64,000 nt of DNA from positions 40,630,066-40,694,065 of the forward strand of contig CAMGYJ010000006.1 in NCBI GenBank assembly GCA_946122785.1. Reading direction: 5' to 3'. The notes under the pieces are model-generated. The model made no database searches and was not told the DNA's origin. It saw nothing but the letters and a program-made list of their open reading frames with translations. Shown here piece after piece: positions 22,743-33,984 of this stretch. The DNA is from Linum tenue (Eukaryota > Streptophyta > Magnoliopsida > Malpighiales > Linaceae). Position 1 is the stretch's first letter. Each line of letters opens with the position of its first letter. The position numbers and the translations under genes were made by a program.

Positions 22743-24191
22743 ATGTCCCTCGATCATCCGTTTGTGCAGGGCCTGCGCCTGCACCGGGATTACGCGGACC
22801 AGTTCCGCAAGGTGATTCGGGGGAAACTGGAGCGCCACCACCATCTCGAGTGGGCCGTGTTCGAGCAGCTCCATTGCATGCCGGACATCACCGCCGCCAT
22901 CAGTCACCGCGATTGGCGGACGCTGCTGAGCATAGACGAGCCCACTTTCACTGAGCTGGTGTGGGAGTTCTACACCACATTCCAGTACGATAACAGGGCG
23001 GCCCGGGACTCATATGCAGTGAAGTTCAGACTGGGCGGACACAACCGGGAGCTGACCATTGACGGGTTGGCTCATGCTTTGGGGATCGAGTACAACCCAT
23101 TCGACCACCACGAGATCGAGATCCCGAACCCGACCGACTGGCACATGGACGCATTCTACCTCCAGATAGCCAGGGAAGCCTATTGGAATGATACCTTCGA
23201 TGCTGGCCAGACATACGTCCGCACCCTCCAGCCGCAGTGGCACATTCTGAATCTGCTCATCACCCGCTCCATCGTCCCCAACGTCACCGGCTCGCACAAG
23301 ATTCCGAAGCGGGTGCTCTATGCCATGTACTCGATGGGGCGCCCGGATCACATGCTCCACTTGGGTTCTTTCATGGTAACCACCTTCTCCCGGTGCCACA
23401 GGAAGCCCACCCATCTCTACTGTGGTCCCCTGATCACCCGCTTGGCGCGCCATTTCGGCATCAGCTTCCAGGGACTCCACGATTTGTCTGCCACGGGCGG
23501 CTCCACCCCCATCAGCCGGGATGTGCTCCACATTGCACTCCTCCTGGTCACTGATGGCACCCTCACTTGGGTCGATGGGCTTTCCATGCCTCCTGAGGAG
23601 GCCGAGGATCTCGATGACGACGAGGAGGACGCTGACTACACCGGTGAGAAGGAGGATGATGATGATGATGGCGGGGCCATGGATGCCGATGAGCCGGAGC
23701 CCCCGCTCTCTCCACCAGGGGACCTTCAGCCTTGACGGAGACCAGTGAGAGGCGAGTCTTCCTCTGGTCCTTCTGGTCGGTCGATGGCTTCTGGCCCGTC
23801 GATGGACTTCTTCACGGAGCAGTTCCAACAGATGGGGCTCCAGTTCCAGCAGCTCGGTCTTCAGAACCAGAAGCTCATGGACCATTAGGTCCAGTTCTAC
23901 CAGCAGTATTCGGCCTACCAGGCCGAGTACCAGTCCAGGCTGACGGTTGTTGACGAGCGCCTCGGCCGCTTGGAGACCCACATGGGGGTCACTAGTGCTC
24001 TCATCGAGCGTGAGAGAGATCGAGGACGCCGACTGATGGAGTACTCGGAGCACCTGCTCCAGGCTTGTCACCCTCCAGAGGAGCACCACTGGACTACCCG
24101 GTGGACTCATTCACCATCACACCCACCACCGGAGGATGGAGACGACGAACTTATGAACCAGATTGACTTCTCCGGTCTCGGAGAGCCCTAG
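22743..24191 (+). pseudogene. Athila-type downstream ORF (env-position), two stops (A2)
   Basis: One continuous frame of 482 codons broken by TGA (23733-23735) and TAG (about 23886). N-terminal globular part: WAVFEQLHCMPD, LLSIDEPTFTELVWEFYTTF, DGLAHALGIEYNPFDHHE, LYAMYSMGRPDHMLHLGSF, GPLITRLARHFGIS. An acidic linker (DDDEEDADYTGEKEDDDDD) is followed by a Gln-rich probable coiled coil (FFTEQFQQMGLQFQQLGLQ). Matches the Athila family of ORFs lying 3' of pol. No signal peptide or convincing membrane segment is seen, so an envelope function is not supported by the sequence. Confidence 0.8.
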
Positions 24192-25390
24192 TGGCATGTT
24201 TTGTGTGTTTTGTGTCTTTGTCAGCATGCAAACTGTTCCGTGTCGGTTTTGTTTCTTTTTCTTTTCCTTTTTGGATGCTGTACTATTAGGCTGACCATTG
24301 GACCTAACATATCGTGTTTGAGCTCTTTGGTTTCCTTTAGCTGTGCCTGTGTTCCCGACTGGTCCTCTCTCCAGTCCACTTCTTCCTAACTGGTCCATTT
24401 CCAGTCTCCTGCAGTCCGTGCACACCGGTAACATCGTTCCCCTTTCCTTCCCTCTTCTCCATTGAGGGCAATGTCGATCTTAAGTGTGGGGGGGATGTTT
24501 ATCTTTTGACTGCATTAGATCTGTTTGTGTGCTTGGAGCCTAGTCCACTGTCCAAATTTTTAAATTTGAGGGCTCCAAGTTGCAATTGCCTGCTCAGTAT
24601 GCTTTGAATTGACAGTCTCTGTAGTAATGTGCAACCTAGGGAGGTAGTGTAGCACTATGGAGGATGTTGATGCATTTAAGAAGTCTCATTTCTTCTTCAT
24701 ATTGTGTTGGTTGATTGAGTGAATTAGTGATCTTAGGACCCTTGAATTGTGTGGTGTGTGGACTCTCTACCTATCATGGACTCTTGTATCATGTTTTGAA
24801 AATAACAGGTGCTCGAAAGTGTGCTTTAAAATGACGTCTCCCGTGCGAATAGGGCGAAAGCGTGTAAGGGGAGACGGGAATCCGTTCCCAATTTCCACCT
24901 ACTACCTCCAGCCCCCTTACATGTCTTTCCCCCGCACGAGGCTCGAGACACCCGCTCCTGGCATGGCCGGTAAGAGCTGGGCTCCCGCAAAACCTTTGCT
25001 AGGTGGGAGCCCCGTTTTCCGAAAAAAACAGGTTGGAACCCTTGAAAAAAAAAAGACAGAAAAACAAGCAAAAAGAAGAAAGAAAAGGGGTTTCAACCAT
25101 CTTCAAGAAGAAAATAGAGCACCTTGAAAAATGTGAGTCCATGATCTTTTGTTTTGAGAGTCTCTTCATCCACGATTCATTTGTCCTCTGTTCACTATTT
25201 GCCATGATGCCGACTCGAGACTAGTGCTCTCGCCGAAGAAGCTATGAGATGACTTGTGCGTCGGTTGACCTCGTAAGCTGCTAAATGATCTAGGAAGTCC
25301 TCTACCTACGATCGGGGTTGTTTGTTGCTATAGAGGTCTGGAGAGTTGCATTGGTTTGAGTTAGGTCTGCTTGAGGACAAGCAAACGGTT
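24192..25390 (+). other. 3' UTR of A2 with conserved RNA-like elements
   Basis: Contains the hairpin CATTG-AGGG-CAATG (24460-24473), a first polypurine-like TTAAGTGTGGGGGGGA (24481-24495), the CTTGGAGCC…GGCTCCAAG hairpin (24533-24580), A-rich stretches near 25020-25085, and GCTTGAGGACAAGC (25369-25382), itself a short inverted repeat, just before the terminal polypurine tract. No coding region. Confidence 0.65.
24533..24580 (+). other. Conserved 3' UTR hairpin (A2)
   Basis: Outer stem CTTGGAGCC/GGCTCCAAG (9 bp, perfect) and inner stem CAAATTT/AAATTTG (7 bp). The copy in X (11224-11270) keeps the outer stem exactly. Confidence 0.65.
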
Positions 25391-25405
25391 AAGTGTGGGG
25401 GAGTT
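25391..25405 (+). other. Terminal polypurine tract of A2
   Basis: AAGTGTGGGGGAGTT directly abuts the 3' LTR and would prime plus-strand synthesis. An almost identical sequence is found about 910 bp upstream. Confidence 0.75.
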
Positions 25406-26745
25406 TGATAGACCGATAATTACACATGTTTTCACCCCTATTCTGAAGCTGTTTGAGATGTGGATTCTCGTGTTTTAAGCCGATTTCACGCTAGGTTGTG
25501 TGTTTATGCCATATTTCAGGACCCGGCGTTGGAATCGAGGCGGAGAAACGAGTTCTGGGTCGAAAGGAGCGAAGTTGGGACGAAATGGGCTGCTGGAGGA
25601 AAATACCCGGCCATGACCAAGAATACCCGGCCGGGTATTATTATTTTGGGCGCCCGTGAGAATCAGAGAGGGGCCCGGGCGTGAAGGTAAAATCCCCGGT
25701 TGGGGATTATTGAGGCAGACCGGGGATTTTCACTCTACTGAAACGCGCGTTTTGAATAATACCCGGTCGAGACCCAAAATACCCGACCGGGTATTTCGAC
25801 CGGGTATCGCGACAGGCAGCCAATTTAAAGGAGAAGAAGGCCAACATTCAGAGGTTCGGAGTTTTAGAGAGACAGAGCGATTCCTAGAGAGAGAAAGCGA
25901 CGAACCAGAGTTCCCAAGTGCCATAGCTTGATCTTCATCACCATTGGAGCCCGACTTGAGCTTGGAGAAGTGCCGATTAACGTCCTGGAGCAGAAATCCA
26001 TCTTCACAGTATGATTTCCGCGTCTGAATCTGCTTTTGCTTCTTTCTCTATGGAGTAGTTTCCCCATTCATCTGGGTATGGAGAACCCTAGATTTGTATG
26101 CTAGGTTTGATTGTATGAACCCAAGTACATAGTTTATGAACTGATTATATTCGATTGAGGTTTGAATGATTGAATGACTTGAATCCTGATCAAATTCCTG
26201 TTGTTTCTGCTTTGACCTAGAATGAGAATATCTGCCTAGGTTGATAGAGTACCCTTAATCGAAGGTAGTGAATTGGTGACTTTAGTCGAGGAGCCAATTC
26301 GCTATTATGTACCGAATTCAATTCGGTAGTGGAGGTTTGGTTCGTTAGGGCCTCAATCTGTTTACTCCGGTGGAGGTTAGTCGCCCGCTAGAGACTCAGA
26401 TTGAGATGGTCTGGAGACCTTTAGTCGAGACTTCAGACTGTTTAAGAACCTTCCGCAGTATAACTTTCATGAAAACTGACTTGGTAAATTGCAATCCGGC
26501 TTAACTGCAGTCTAGGGGGAACCATATCCGGGTGACCTCTCTTGACTTGAAAACAACCGTTTAACTTGCTTTGTGTTTTTGTTTGTTAGAACCTGCACTA
26601 AAGTTTCACTGCTAGATAACAAGAATTCACCGAGTAGTCATCAAATCTAGGACCCGAGTTGACATTAAAACTCAAACCCGCTATACTACGCTTTAGGAAG
26701 TGGTTATACTTTGCCATTTTCTAGAGTGACAGTAGGAGTGAGTCA
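25406..26745 (+). repeat. 3' LTR of A2
   Basis: Complete LTR of 1340 bp, from TGATAGACCG to GTGAGTCA, followed by target duplication CTTCC. The repeat/TATA cluster lies at 25600-25831. The part after 26476 is missing from the 5' LTR. Confidence 0.9.
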
Positions 26746-26927
26746 CTTCCCCATACGTAATCGTACTTCGAACCCAAAACTCTAAATTTCGCAGACCAAA
26801 TCCCGATCTGACTCTAAGGTTGGAACCGAACCAAATTTGTGTTCGATCCACTCCAGTTAAGATCGATGGCGACTCCGACCAAATCGCGACAAGCCCCCAG
26901 ATTCGTAGGGGCGGTTGCGACAGCAGT

Positions 26928-27155
26928 GATAGTAGAGATATGCAGCCTATTTGACGCATGTTTTGATTGTGCTGTTTTGGTTTGGAACTGTGGACCCTGC
27001 GCTTGAAATTACCACCATCTAAAAATCCTGTTCCCCATGTCCTAGACCCTAACCAGTGCATCTGAACCCGGTCAAGTCCTACTGACAAGTTAGTGGTAAC
27101 ATCAGCTTTGTGAACTCTAACCCTTAGAGGCTGCAATCATGGCGAAGAGACGGTA
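26928..27155 (+). mobile_element. Athila-like element X, second 3' UTR segment
   Basis: Matches the order of A1 3' UTR sequence at about 9990-10180 (ATTACCACCATCT…, CATGTCC.AG, CATCTGAAC, GTTAGTGGTAACATCA). It follows the Tat solo LTR and ends at the CGGTA duplication of the next solo LTR. Confidence 0.65.
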
Positions 27156-29269
27156 TGTTACACCCCGACTTTGGGTTTTAGGTTTAACAAGAAATTGTTA
27201 CATGGTTTGGTTCGATAAAGGACCTAAAACCAAACCAAAATCCAAACGAGTCACAGCTGAGTCAAGTTAGCTGAGTCGAGTGGTTAACTCTAATGATTTA
27301 CCACCACAACAATAAAACGGTTAATTGAGGATATTATAGAGGACCATTAAATCGATAAATGGAGCCATTAAGCTCTTAATTGGTAACCTTTACAACAAGC
27401 GGACTCCAAAACTTCCACATTGCTGTCCGTTGGGATAATTAGGGGAGCAAGGGATTAGTGGTACATATATACGAGATTGGGGTCTCAGCCGACAGAGGAA
27501 AGAGATTCAATTCGGCGGTAAGGGTTTCCAAAGAGAGACTAAGCTACACACTTTGAGGGAGATCGTCGACGGCGTGGTGATTGCTCGAGACATACTGCCG
27601 GACAGTGAGATCAAGCAAAGGTGTAATGGTGGACGATGCGCCGAATGGAGAGGTGGATCGGTCAATGACAAAGACAGGCCGCAACAATCAGAACAACATT
27701 TCCATGGAATTAGCGGGGAGGTGACTGGTTCAGCCTTCAGCAAACAGGTTCGCATGTACTTCTATTTTTGGTGGTGGTCGATAATTTGACATAGGGATTT
27801 ATGATGTGAGGCTGAGGTTATCGAAGAGAGAGCGCGACCAAGTCGAAGAAGGTCACAACTACATTGATCATACTGGAGCGAATGGATTGCAAGGTAGGAG
27901 ATCCAATTCCTTTATCTTGGTTGCTTGAACACGTGCAGTGCTAGGAGGGAAAGAAACATATATGTTAATTATTTGTGGAAAGTGGTGAATAGCATAAGTA
28001 AAGTGGTGGGTATGTTGTCGTGGAAAGTGTAGGTGGCTTAATTAGCAGGTGGGGGATTGATATATGGACACGTACTAAAATGGAAGTGAATTGTTAACCA
28101 TGGACGAATGGGGGTTTGTGGAAATTACTAGGGAGAAGGACTGTATCAATTGCTTAGCAACTAACTCATTGGAATTGACTTAGATGCATGGTCCTATGAG
28201 AGAGCAATTGTTGCACTTCAGCCAAGGAATTCGAATGTCGGGTGGTCTATGAAGTTCGTTGGTAAATCAAGCCGGTCAGGGTTGAACATCAAGGTGAGTG
28301 TAAAGGGGGTAAAATCTCTGTCGAGGTCTTTTTAGTTTACGCTTTTCATTTCAAGTTATTATTCAGTTAATTTTCTAGTATCCGCGATATGTGTGTGAGG
28401 CATCCCACCGCCTGTAAGGATGGAGGCACGCGTTGTGCTATGTATGAATGGTTGTGATGTTGTATGGTTATTGGTAATTGAACCCCCGGGCGGTTGGGAC
28501 ACTACTGGACGCGGTAGATGGTCGGGTCACTACTGGACGGCGAGACGTAACGCAGTAGTTGACGGGCATGGACTGGACGGCGAGACGTAACGCAGTGCCA
28601 TTGCCGAGTTTGGGTATGCAACCGGACGGCGAGACGTAACGCGGTTGGCATACTAGGGTAGAACACCGGACGGCGAGACGTAACGCGGTGGTCCTAGTGG
28701 TTTGTGTTGAGATAAGGATAGAGGTCGAGAACTATTATGAGTTAATGTGGAAATGAGTTGATAAGAATGGTTATTTAAGAGCAGAAAGCGAGAACGGCTT
28801 TCATGCTAGGAAGGTATTCCTCTAATAATGTGTTTAGTAAGGACTAAGGAGTTTGCCTAGGGCAAAGACCTTAGGAAGTAACGACGAGACTGACCCCTTC
28901 TCACTCACCAGGTTGAGGAAGGGTTAGCAGAGGTGGATTCCGAGAAGAAGTAAGATGAGGCAAGCGGTCGTGCCAGTACCGATGATGAGTTGTCAAGGAG
29001 CTGGGTGAAGAGTTTAGTTAAAGTTTGATAGTTATTTTATGTTTATGATTATGAGTATATATGTACTAGAGGTTCAAGGTTCAAGATTCTGGGTTAAGTT
29101 GTTTTAAGTGTTTGAGATTGAGATTTTGCCCAAGTGTTGGGGCTTTTTGATTTAAAATTTATAAATAAAGTCAGTTTGTTTATTTTAAAATGTGGTTTGG
29201 GTTGCTCCGGAGTAACCGGTTTTGGGTTTGAGTTGTGGTTTGATTTTCGAAAAAGGTCGGGATGTTTCA
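27156..29269 (+). mobile_element. Solo LTR of a second retrotransposon family (type B)
   Basis: Starts TGTTACACCCCGAC, ends GTCGGGATGTTTCA (short terminal inverted repeat), and is flanked by CGGTA (27151-27155 and 29270-29274). Length 2114 bp with no coding region. Holds a minisatellite at 28501-28710. Fragments of the same family are at 31042-31760, 33165-33984 and from 63155. The family was not identified by name. Confidence 0.8.
28501..28710 (+). repeat. Minisatellite in the type B LTR
   Basis: GGACGGCGAGACGTAACGC occurs four times (28535, 28575, 28624, 28668) with spacings of 40, 49 and 44 bp, separated by diverged spacers. Degenerate forms of the array are at 31060-31230 and 33165-33365. 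Confidence 0.7.
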
Positions 29270-29274
29270 CGGTA

Positions 29275-29710
29275 GGATTGAGAGAATGAATGTGCACATT
29301 TTTTTGCACCACAATGTCCTGACCCCACTGGTCGAGAGTTAGCGATTCTTTACCTTATATTATACCCCAGTGAGGGCCTTGATTGCTCTGCCTTTTGATT
29401 GTGGTTGTTTGAACGTTATTCATGGTTGACTGGGATGCATGGGTGGACGGGGCTTGTCACGTTTTGGTCTGTGAACATTAGTCCGACTTTTCCTTTGCAT
29501 GGTTTTGCTGCAGTTGGATGTCATCTGAGTAGTCATTGAGGTTGATGTTGTTGTTGTTCATGTGTCCGTGCTAGTCATATGTGGAGATCACTATGTTTTG
29601 GGCAATGTGTCGTGTCCCTAAAATTGTTTTGACTGAAAACGTTTGTAATATGGCCTTGTGTCTGACTTGGTTTGCTTGGGGACAAGCAAACAGTTAAGTG
29701 TGAGGGAATT
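29275..29710 (+). mobile_element. Element X, last 3' UTR segment and polypurine tract
   Basis: Continues X: GTGCACATTTTTTTGCACC, CCCCACTGGTCGAGAGTTAGCG, then TTTGCTTGGGGACAAGCAAAC and the tract TTAAGTGTGAGGGAATT (29694-29710) before the LTR. Confidence 0.7.
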
Positions 29711-31041
29711 TGATAACTCGATATTTACACATATTTTTGTCCACCATCCTTATACTGTTTGAGGCTCGGATCACAGGTTTTAAGCCGATTTTACGCTAGG
29801 TTGTTCTTGTTTATGACATTTCAGGTCCTAATGCGTGAATGAAGGTTTGAGCACGAGTTCGGGGTCAATTGGGTGAAGACGGGACGAGCGATAAAGAGCT
29901 TATGAAGTTGCACGGCCAGTCTGGGAAGACGCAAGGCCGTGCATCATGGCTGTGCAAGTCGCACGGCCGTGCACAATCGAGTCTCTGGCCGTGATGAATT
30001 TTGCGAAAAGCTGCACGGCCAGGCTCTTGGATTACATGGGTTGTGCGCTGGCCGTGCACTCCCCTCGCGGAACTAATTCAGACGCTGCGTTTTGGGTTGC
30101 ACGAGCAGACAAGGAAGTTGCACGGTCGTGCATACTGGTGGTGCGAAATTCCAACTTCAGGTATAGAGGTTGTTTGGCAATTTTGGGAGAGGGAGAGCTG
30201 AGTTTTGGGTCCTAAACACCCAAGGGGCGAACCCTAGAGAGAGAGAGAGAGCGACTTGCGAACATTCTTGGAGCCAGTTTGGAGGATTTCTTCGTCATTG
30301 GAGCTCAAGAATCAAGCTTCGAGATGGAGATTGAAGATCTAAATCAGATTTCTGCAGTCTCTGTCTTCTCTATGGAGTAACTTCCCTTCACTTAGGTTTT
30401 GAGGAACCCTAGTTCCATGTGTTAGGATCTTTCTTGTATGAAGTTTTGGATGCTATATTGTGTGATTATAATCGATTGAGGCATGATTTATTGAGTCAAT
30501 TGAATCCTGATCAAATTCTCTTGATTTCTGCTTTAACCTATGATAGATAGAATCTGATTAGGTTAAGAGCTTCTTCAATCGATAGGAGTGAGTTGATTGT
30601 ACGAGAGTCAGTCAATTCACTGCTTTGTATTGGAATTCATTCCAGTAGTGGACTTCTGTGTATATTTCCTTAGCAGTCTATCCCGGTGAAGGCTAGTCAC
30701 CTGTCTATGTTTTGTCTGAGAGGGCTTGGTCAGCTTAAGAGATTCCAAGCTACTGACGATCTTCCACAGTTTAATCAACAGTAAAACAACCAAAAGTAAT
30801 TTCAACATGGACCTAATTAAGGAGCTAGGGGGGATCATACCTAAGTGAGTTCCCAACCTATAATTAGTAGAGTAGTTTAGTAAATCAATCCTTAGTCTAG
30901 TTTGCTAGATAATGAACTGAATCTGAGTAATACTAACTCTAGAGACCCGTGGATTCGATATTTATTACTTGTGTCACTATACTGCAGTCCCTTTCATTGG
31001 TTACACTTGGCCATTGTAAGGAGTTGTGTCATAGCGAGTCA
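29711..31041 (+). repeat. 3' LTR of element X
   Basis: TGATAACTCGATATTTACAC to ATAGCGAGTCA, 1331 bp, close to the 1340 bp of the A2 LTR and alignable to it along most of its length. The word cluster is different: GCACGGCCGTGC-type palindromes at 29908-30135. A (GA)n-rich leader follows (about 30232-30252). No 5' LTR of this family is in the window. Confidence 0.75.
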
Positions 31042-31760
31042 CACGTTCACGAAGGAGCACTACTGGACGACGATGCACAACACAGTAGCTGATCAGGCAT
31101 GGAACTAAACGAAGATTCGTAATGTAGTTTCCATTGCCAAGTTTTAGGTATGCAACCGGACGACGATACATAACGTTGTTGACATAAATTAATTTTGACA
31201 CAGGACGGCGATACGTAACGTGGTAGTCAAAACTCATATTAAGGGGCACCCCATTGTGAGGGTAGCCATGGTTAAGTAAGGCAAGTGGATGCGCCAAATA
31301 AGTCGAGGTAGGGGCCCCGTTATAAGATATAGGTTTTAAGATTCTAAAAAAATATTTCTAAAGTTTAAGATTTTGTGGGTGGCGAGCAACTCCAAATCTC
31401 ACGTATTTGAGAGTTAAAGTTTAAAGGGTGGAAGTATAAATAACTTCCTCAAGTTTTAAAGTGAACACCCAAGGAAATAACCTTAGGCGCTCAAAGTTTA
31501 AGCAGGGCATAGACTGACCCCAATCCATTCACCAGGTCATAGAGAAGGATCGATTGAGAAGCTAGACGGACAACTACCAGGTAGAGGAGCATCCAACTAA
31601 AGGAGGACTCTAGTACGAAGATTTTCAAATTCATGTAATTGGTAGGACTTGTGACTTGATGCGAGTTTATTAAGACTATTTATGGTTTAAAATTTAATCA
31701 AGGAATTGTTATTTGAGTTTAAAGTATTTATTCCAGCATGTTTAAGAAAAATTTCCCTCT
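31042..31760 (+). repeat. Type B LTR fragment
   Basis: Degenerate GGACGACGATACATAACG array (31060-31230), then CCCCATTGTGAGGGTAGCCATG, then CTGACCCCAATCCATTCACCAGGTC, in the order of the solo LTR at 27156-29269. Both ends are missing. Confidence 0.6.
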
Positions 31761-31934
31761 ATTTTTCCTAGTCCATTCATTACTTATTTTGGTTCACCGT
31801 TTATCAAAAACTTCTTAATTTGGTTTTTTTTTTAAAGATCTTAATTTGGTTCACAGGGTATTTTTATAATCGACAAGTGCCACGTATTATAAACTCAATT
31901 TCCAGAGGCGAAAAGGGCGCCAAAAATGGCGGCT
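31761..31934. other. Unassigned AT-rich spacer
   Basis: T-rich sequence between two LTR fragments. Nothing recognised. Confidence 0.4.
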
Positions 31935-33164
31935 GGCAACACCATATTTACACATGTTTTCCCGACATTTCTTGGTCGTTTGGCTTAGCCTTTAATTGCT
32001 TTTTGGCCCCTTTTATGCTAGGTAGTACTTGTTGACGATGTTTTAGATATTAACACGAAGGCCAAAGAAGCAAAATCCACGGTCTGGAAGCCTAAATCCA
32101 CGATTGTGTATCCCACGTTTTGACCGTTGATTCTTAGCAGAAATATTCCCCGGCATATAGCCGAAATTCCACGAACGGGAATTTTGAAGTTCCTGACCGT
32201 GGATTTTGGCTTGAAATCCACTAAGTCCCGCACACCGTTTTTGAAATGCAGGGTCTGCATGCCACTTCAACAAGTGTGGATTTCGGCGTCGGTTCTTCTA
32301 AGCTGCAGCTATGGAATTTGATTCATTATCTAGTTTTGCAAGTTCTAAAGCAGAGGGAGAGAACACTAAAGAGAGAAAGTGGCGAAGAACAACCTTGGGA
32401 AAGGATTGGATCGATCTAATGACATTGGAGCTCGATCTTTCATCTTCGGAGTGCCTATTTCCAGCCTGTAGCAGATTATCATCCCTCACATGATGATTTC
32501 TCTTCTCTCTATGGAGTAAACTTTCTTCTCATCTGGGTATGAAGAAACCTAGTCTTGTATGTTAGAAATGGTTGTATGAACTCAATTTTGTGAATGATTG
32601 TTTTAATATATTCAATTCAGGCATTAATCAGAATTGCATGAGTCGTGATCAAGCTTTTGTGATTCCTACTTTCACTTAGAATGATAATCTCTGCATAGGT
32701 TAATAGAGAAACCTTAATTGGAAGTAGTGGATCGAGTACTTTATTCGAGTAATCAATTCACTGCTCTGTAATGGAATTGGAACCAGCAGTGGAAGTTTGA
32801 TGTGTTATTTCCTCGGTTAGTTTACACCGATGGAGGTTAGTTGGCCACCGGGTATTCAAACTGAGAGGGTATGGAATTATTTAGTCGAGAATCCAGGCTT
32901 GTCAAGAACTTTTCGCGGTATTTGTTTCATTTGAAACGAATTGGGGAATTATAATCTGAATTGAATGTAGAGTAGGGTGACTCATATCTGGATGACCTTT
33001 TGCATACTTGAAACCAGAACATTTCTTGCTTTCTATTTAATTTACTTTTCAACACTTCACTCGAATTCAACCGCTAAATAATAAAGAATCACGGAGTAGA
33101 CAATAAATCTAGGACTTGGGTTGACAAGTAAAACTGAACCCACTATATTGCATTTCCTACTAGA
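31935..33164 (+). repeat. Fourth Athila-like LTR, truncated at both ends
   Basis: Shares CATATTTACACATGTTTTCCCG, TTTATGCTAGGTAGTACTTGTT, CTATGGAGTAAACTTTCTTCTCATCTGGG and CCCACTATATTGCA with the A2 and X LTRs. Its own word cluster is AAATCCACGG-type (32065-32230). Missing the first bases and the last 70 or so. Joined directly to a type B fragment. Confidence 0.65.
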
Positions 33165-33984
33165 CGATGATATGTTCCGTGGTAGTTGATCACTACCGGA
33201 TGGTGATACGTTCTGCGGTAGTTGGTCATGCATGTAGCCGGACGGTGATCAGTTCCGTGGTCTCCATTGCCTAGGTTTAGGTGTGCTACCGGATGGTGAT
33301 ACATTCCGCAGTAGTCACCCCGTAGTTTGACACTGGATGGTGATTCGTTTTGCGGTGGTCAAACCCATGTGAGGGTCGCCCCATTGTGAGGGTAGCCATG
33401 TTTAAGTAAGTTAGTAAGTAAGGCTAGTAGTGGCGCCAGCTAAGTCAAGGTAGGGGCCCCATAATAAGATAAAGGATGAGATAACACAGTTTTAAGACTT
33501 AAAGTTTTTAAGTGTGTAAGTAAGAACGAATTCTACCTGTTTAAGTAAGTGTTTTAAGTAAAGTGGTCAAGTATTCGAGATTTAAAACGTAAGGGCGTAG
33601 ACTAACCCCATCTCACTCACCAGTTTGAAGAGCTAGAGGAGGATCTAGAGGAGCATTTAGTGAGCAGCAAGTTCGAGGGCAGCCAGCTAGAGGAGGGCAG
33701 GGCAGTATAACCGTAACAGAGGATGCTTAGTCAAGGTTTTCAGTAGCAACAACATTAGAGATTATTAGTTATCTACATTTATGATTATGAGTATAGACTG
33801 GAGATCATTTTGAGATTTTAAGTATTGAGTTTTCCCATGTGTTAGGGCGTTGCTTTAAACTACAAGAGTGTGTTTTCAGTATTTTGTTTATGAAAAATTT
33901 TCCAGCTGCAATTTAAGATTTGAATATTTAATTTTTTGAAGCGCATTTTAGTAAAAGTAGTGCTCGGCCGAGCTAGGGTGTTAC
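33165..33984 (+). repeat. Type B LTR fragment, 3' part
   Basis: Degenerate array with GGATGGTGATACGTTC-type units (33165-33365), CCCCATTGTGAGGGTAGCC, CTAACCCCATCTCACTCACCAG. Ends near GGGTGTTAC, probably the decayed LTR terminus. Confidence 0.6.

Larger units (their letters stand above)
13746..26745 (+). mobile_element. Athila-like LTR retrotransposon A2
   Basis: A 13-kb element with both LTRs, flanked by CTTCC (13741-13745 and 26746-26750). Order: 5' LTR, gag, protease, RT, RNase H, integrase, internal repeat/TATA block, Athila ORF, 3' UTR, polypurine tract, 3' LTR. Over the first 575 bp the LTRs differ at about eight positions, so the insertion is recent. The primer-binding site and 5' leader are deleted, and all coding regions carry stops or frameshifts. 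It inserted into the Tat-type solo LTR. Confidence 0.9.
12025..26922 (+). mobile_element. Tat/Ogre-type solo LTR, split by element A2
   Basis: The two halves, 12025-13745 and 26751-26922, join into a solo LTR of about 1.9 kb starting TGTAGACACCTC and ending GGTTGCGACA. It is flanked by the 5-bp duplication GCAGT (12020-12024 and 26923-26927). Within the left half, two copies of a CGAACTACGT…GGTACGTAGG…AGGTTCGAGTCC block (13323-13387, 13453-13518) are typical of Tat/Ogre LTRs. There is no internal region, so it arose by LTR-LTR recombination. It sits in the 3' UTR of element X. Confidence 0.8.

Noticed and set aside
23010..24110. Long open frame on the minus strand (366 codons)
   Set aside because: Shadow of the A2 Athila ORF. 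Its protein has no motif, while the plus strand has homology to the A1 copy.
22743..24191. Calling the Athila ORF an envelope glycoprotein
   Set aside because: No signal peptide, membrane anchor or cleavage site is visible. Only its position after pol suggests it.
26693..27136. 147-codon minus-strand open frame
   Set aside because: Crosses the A2 LTR end, the Tat LTR half and the X 3' UTR, so it is an accident of nested junctions.
28501..28710. CRISPR-like regular repeats
   Set aside because: A plant LTR minisatellite with diverged spacers and unequal spacing. No cas genes and a eukaryotic context.
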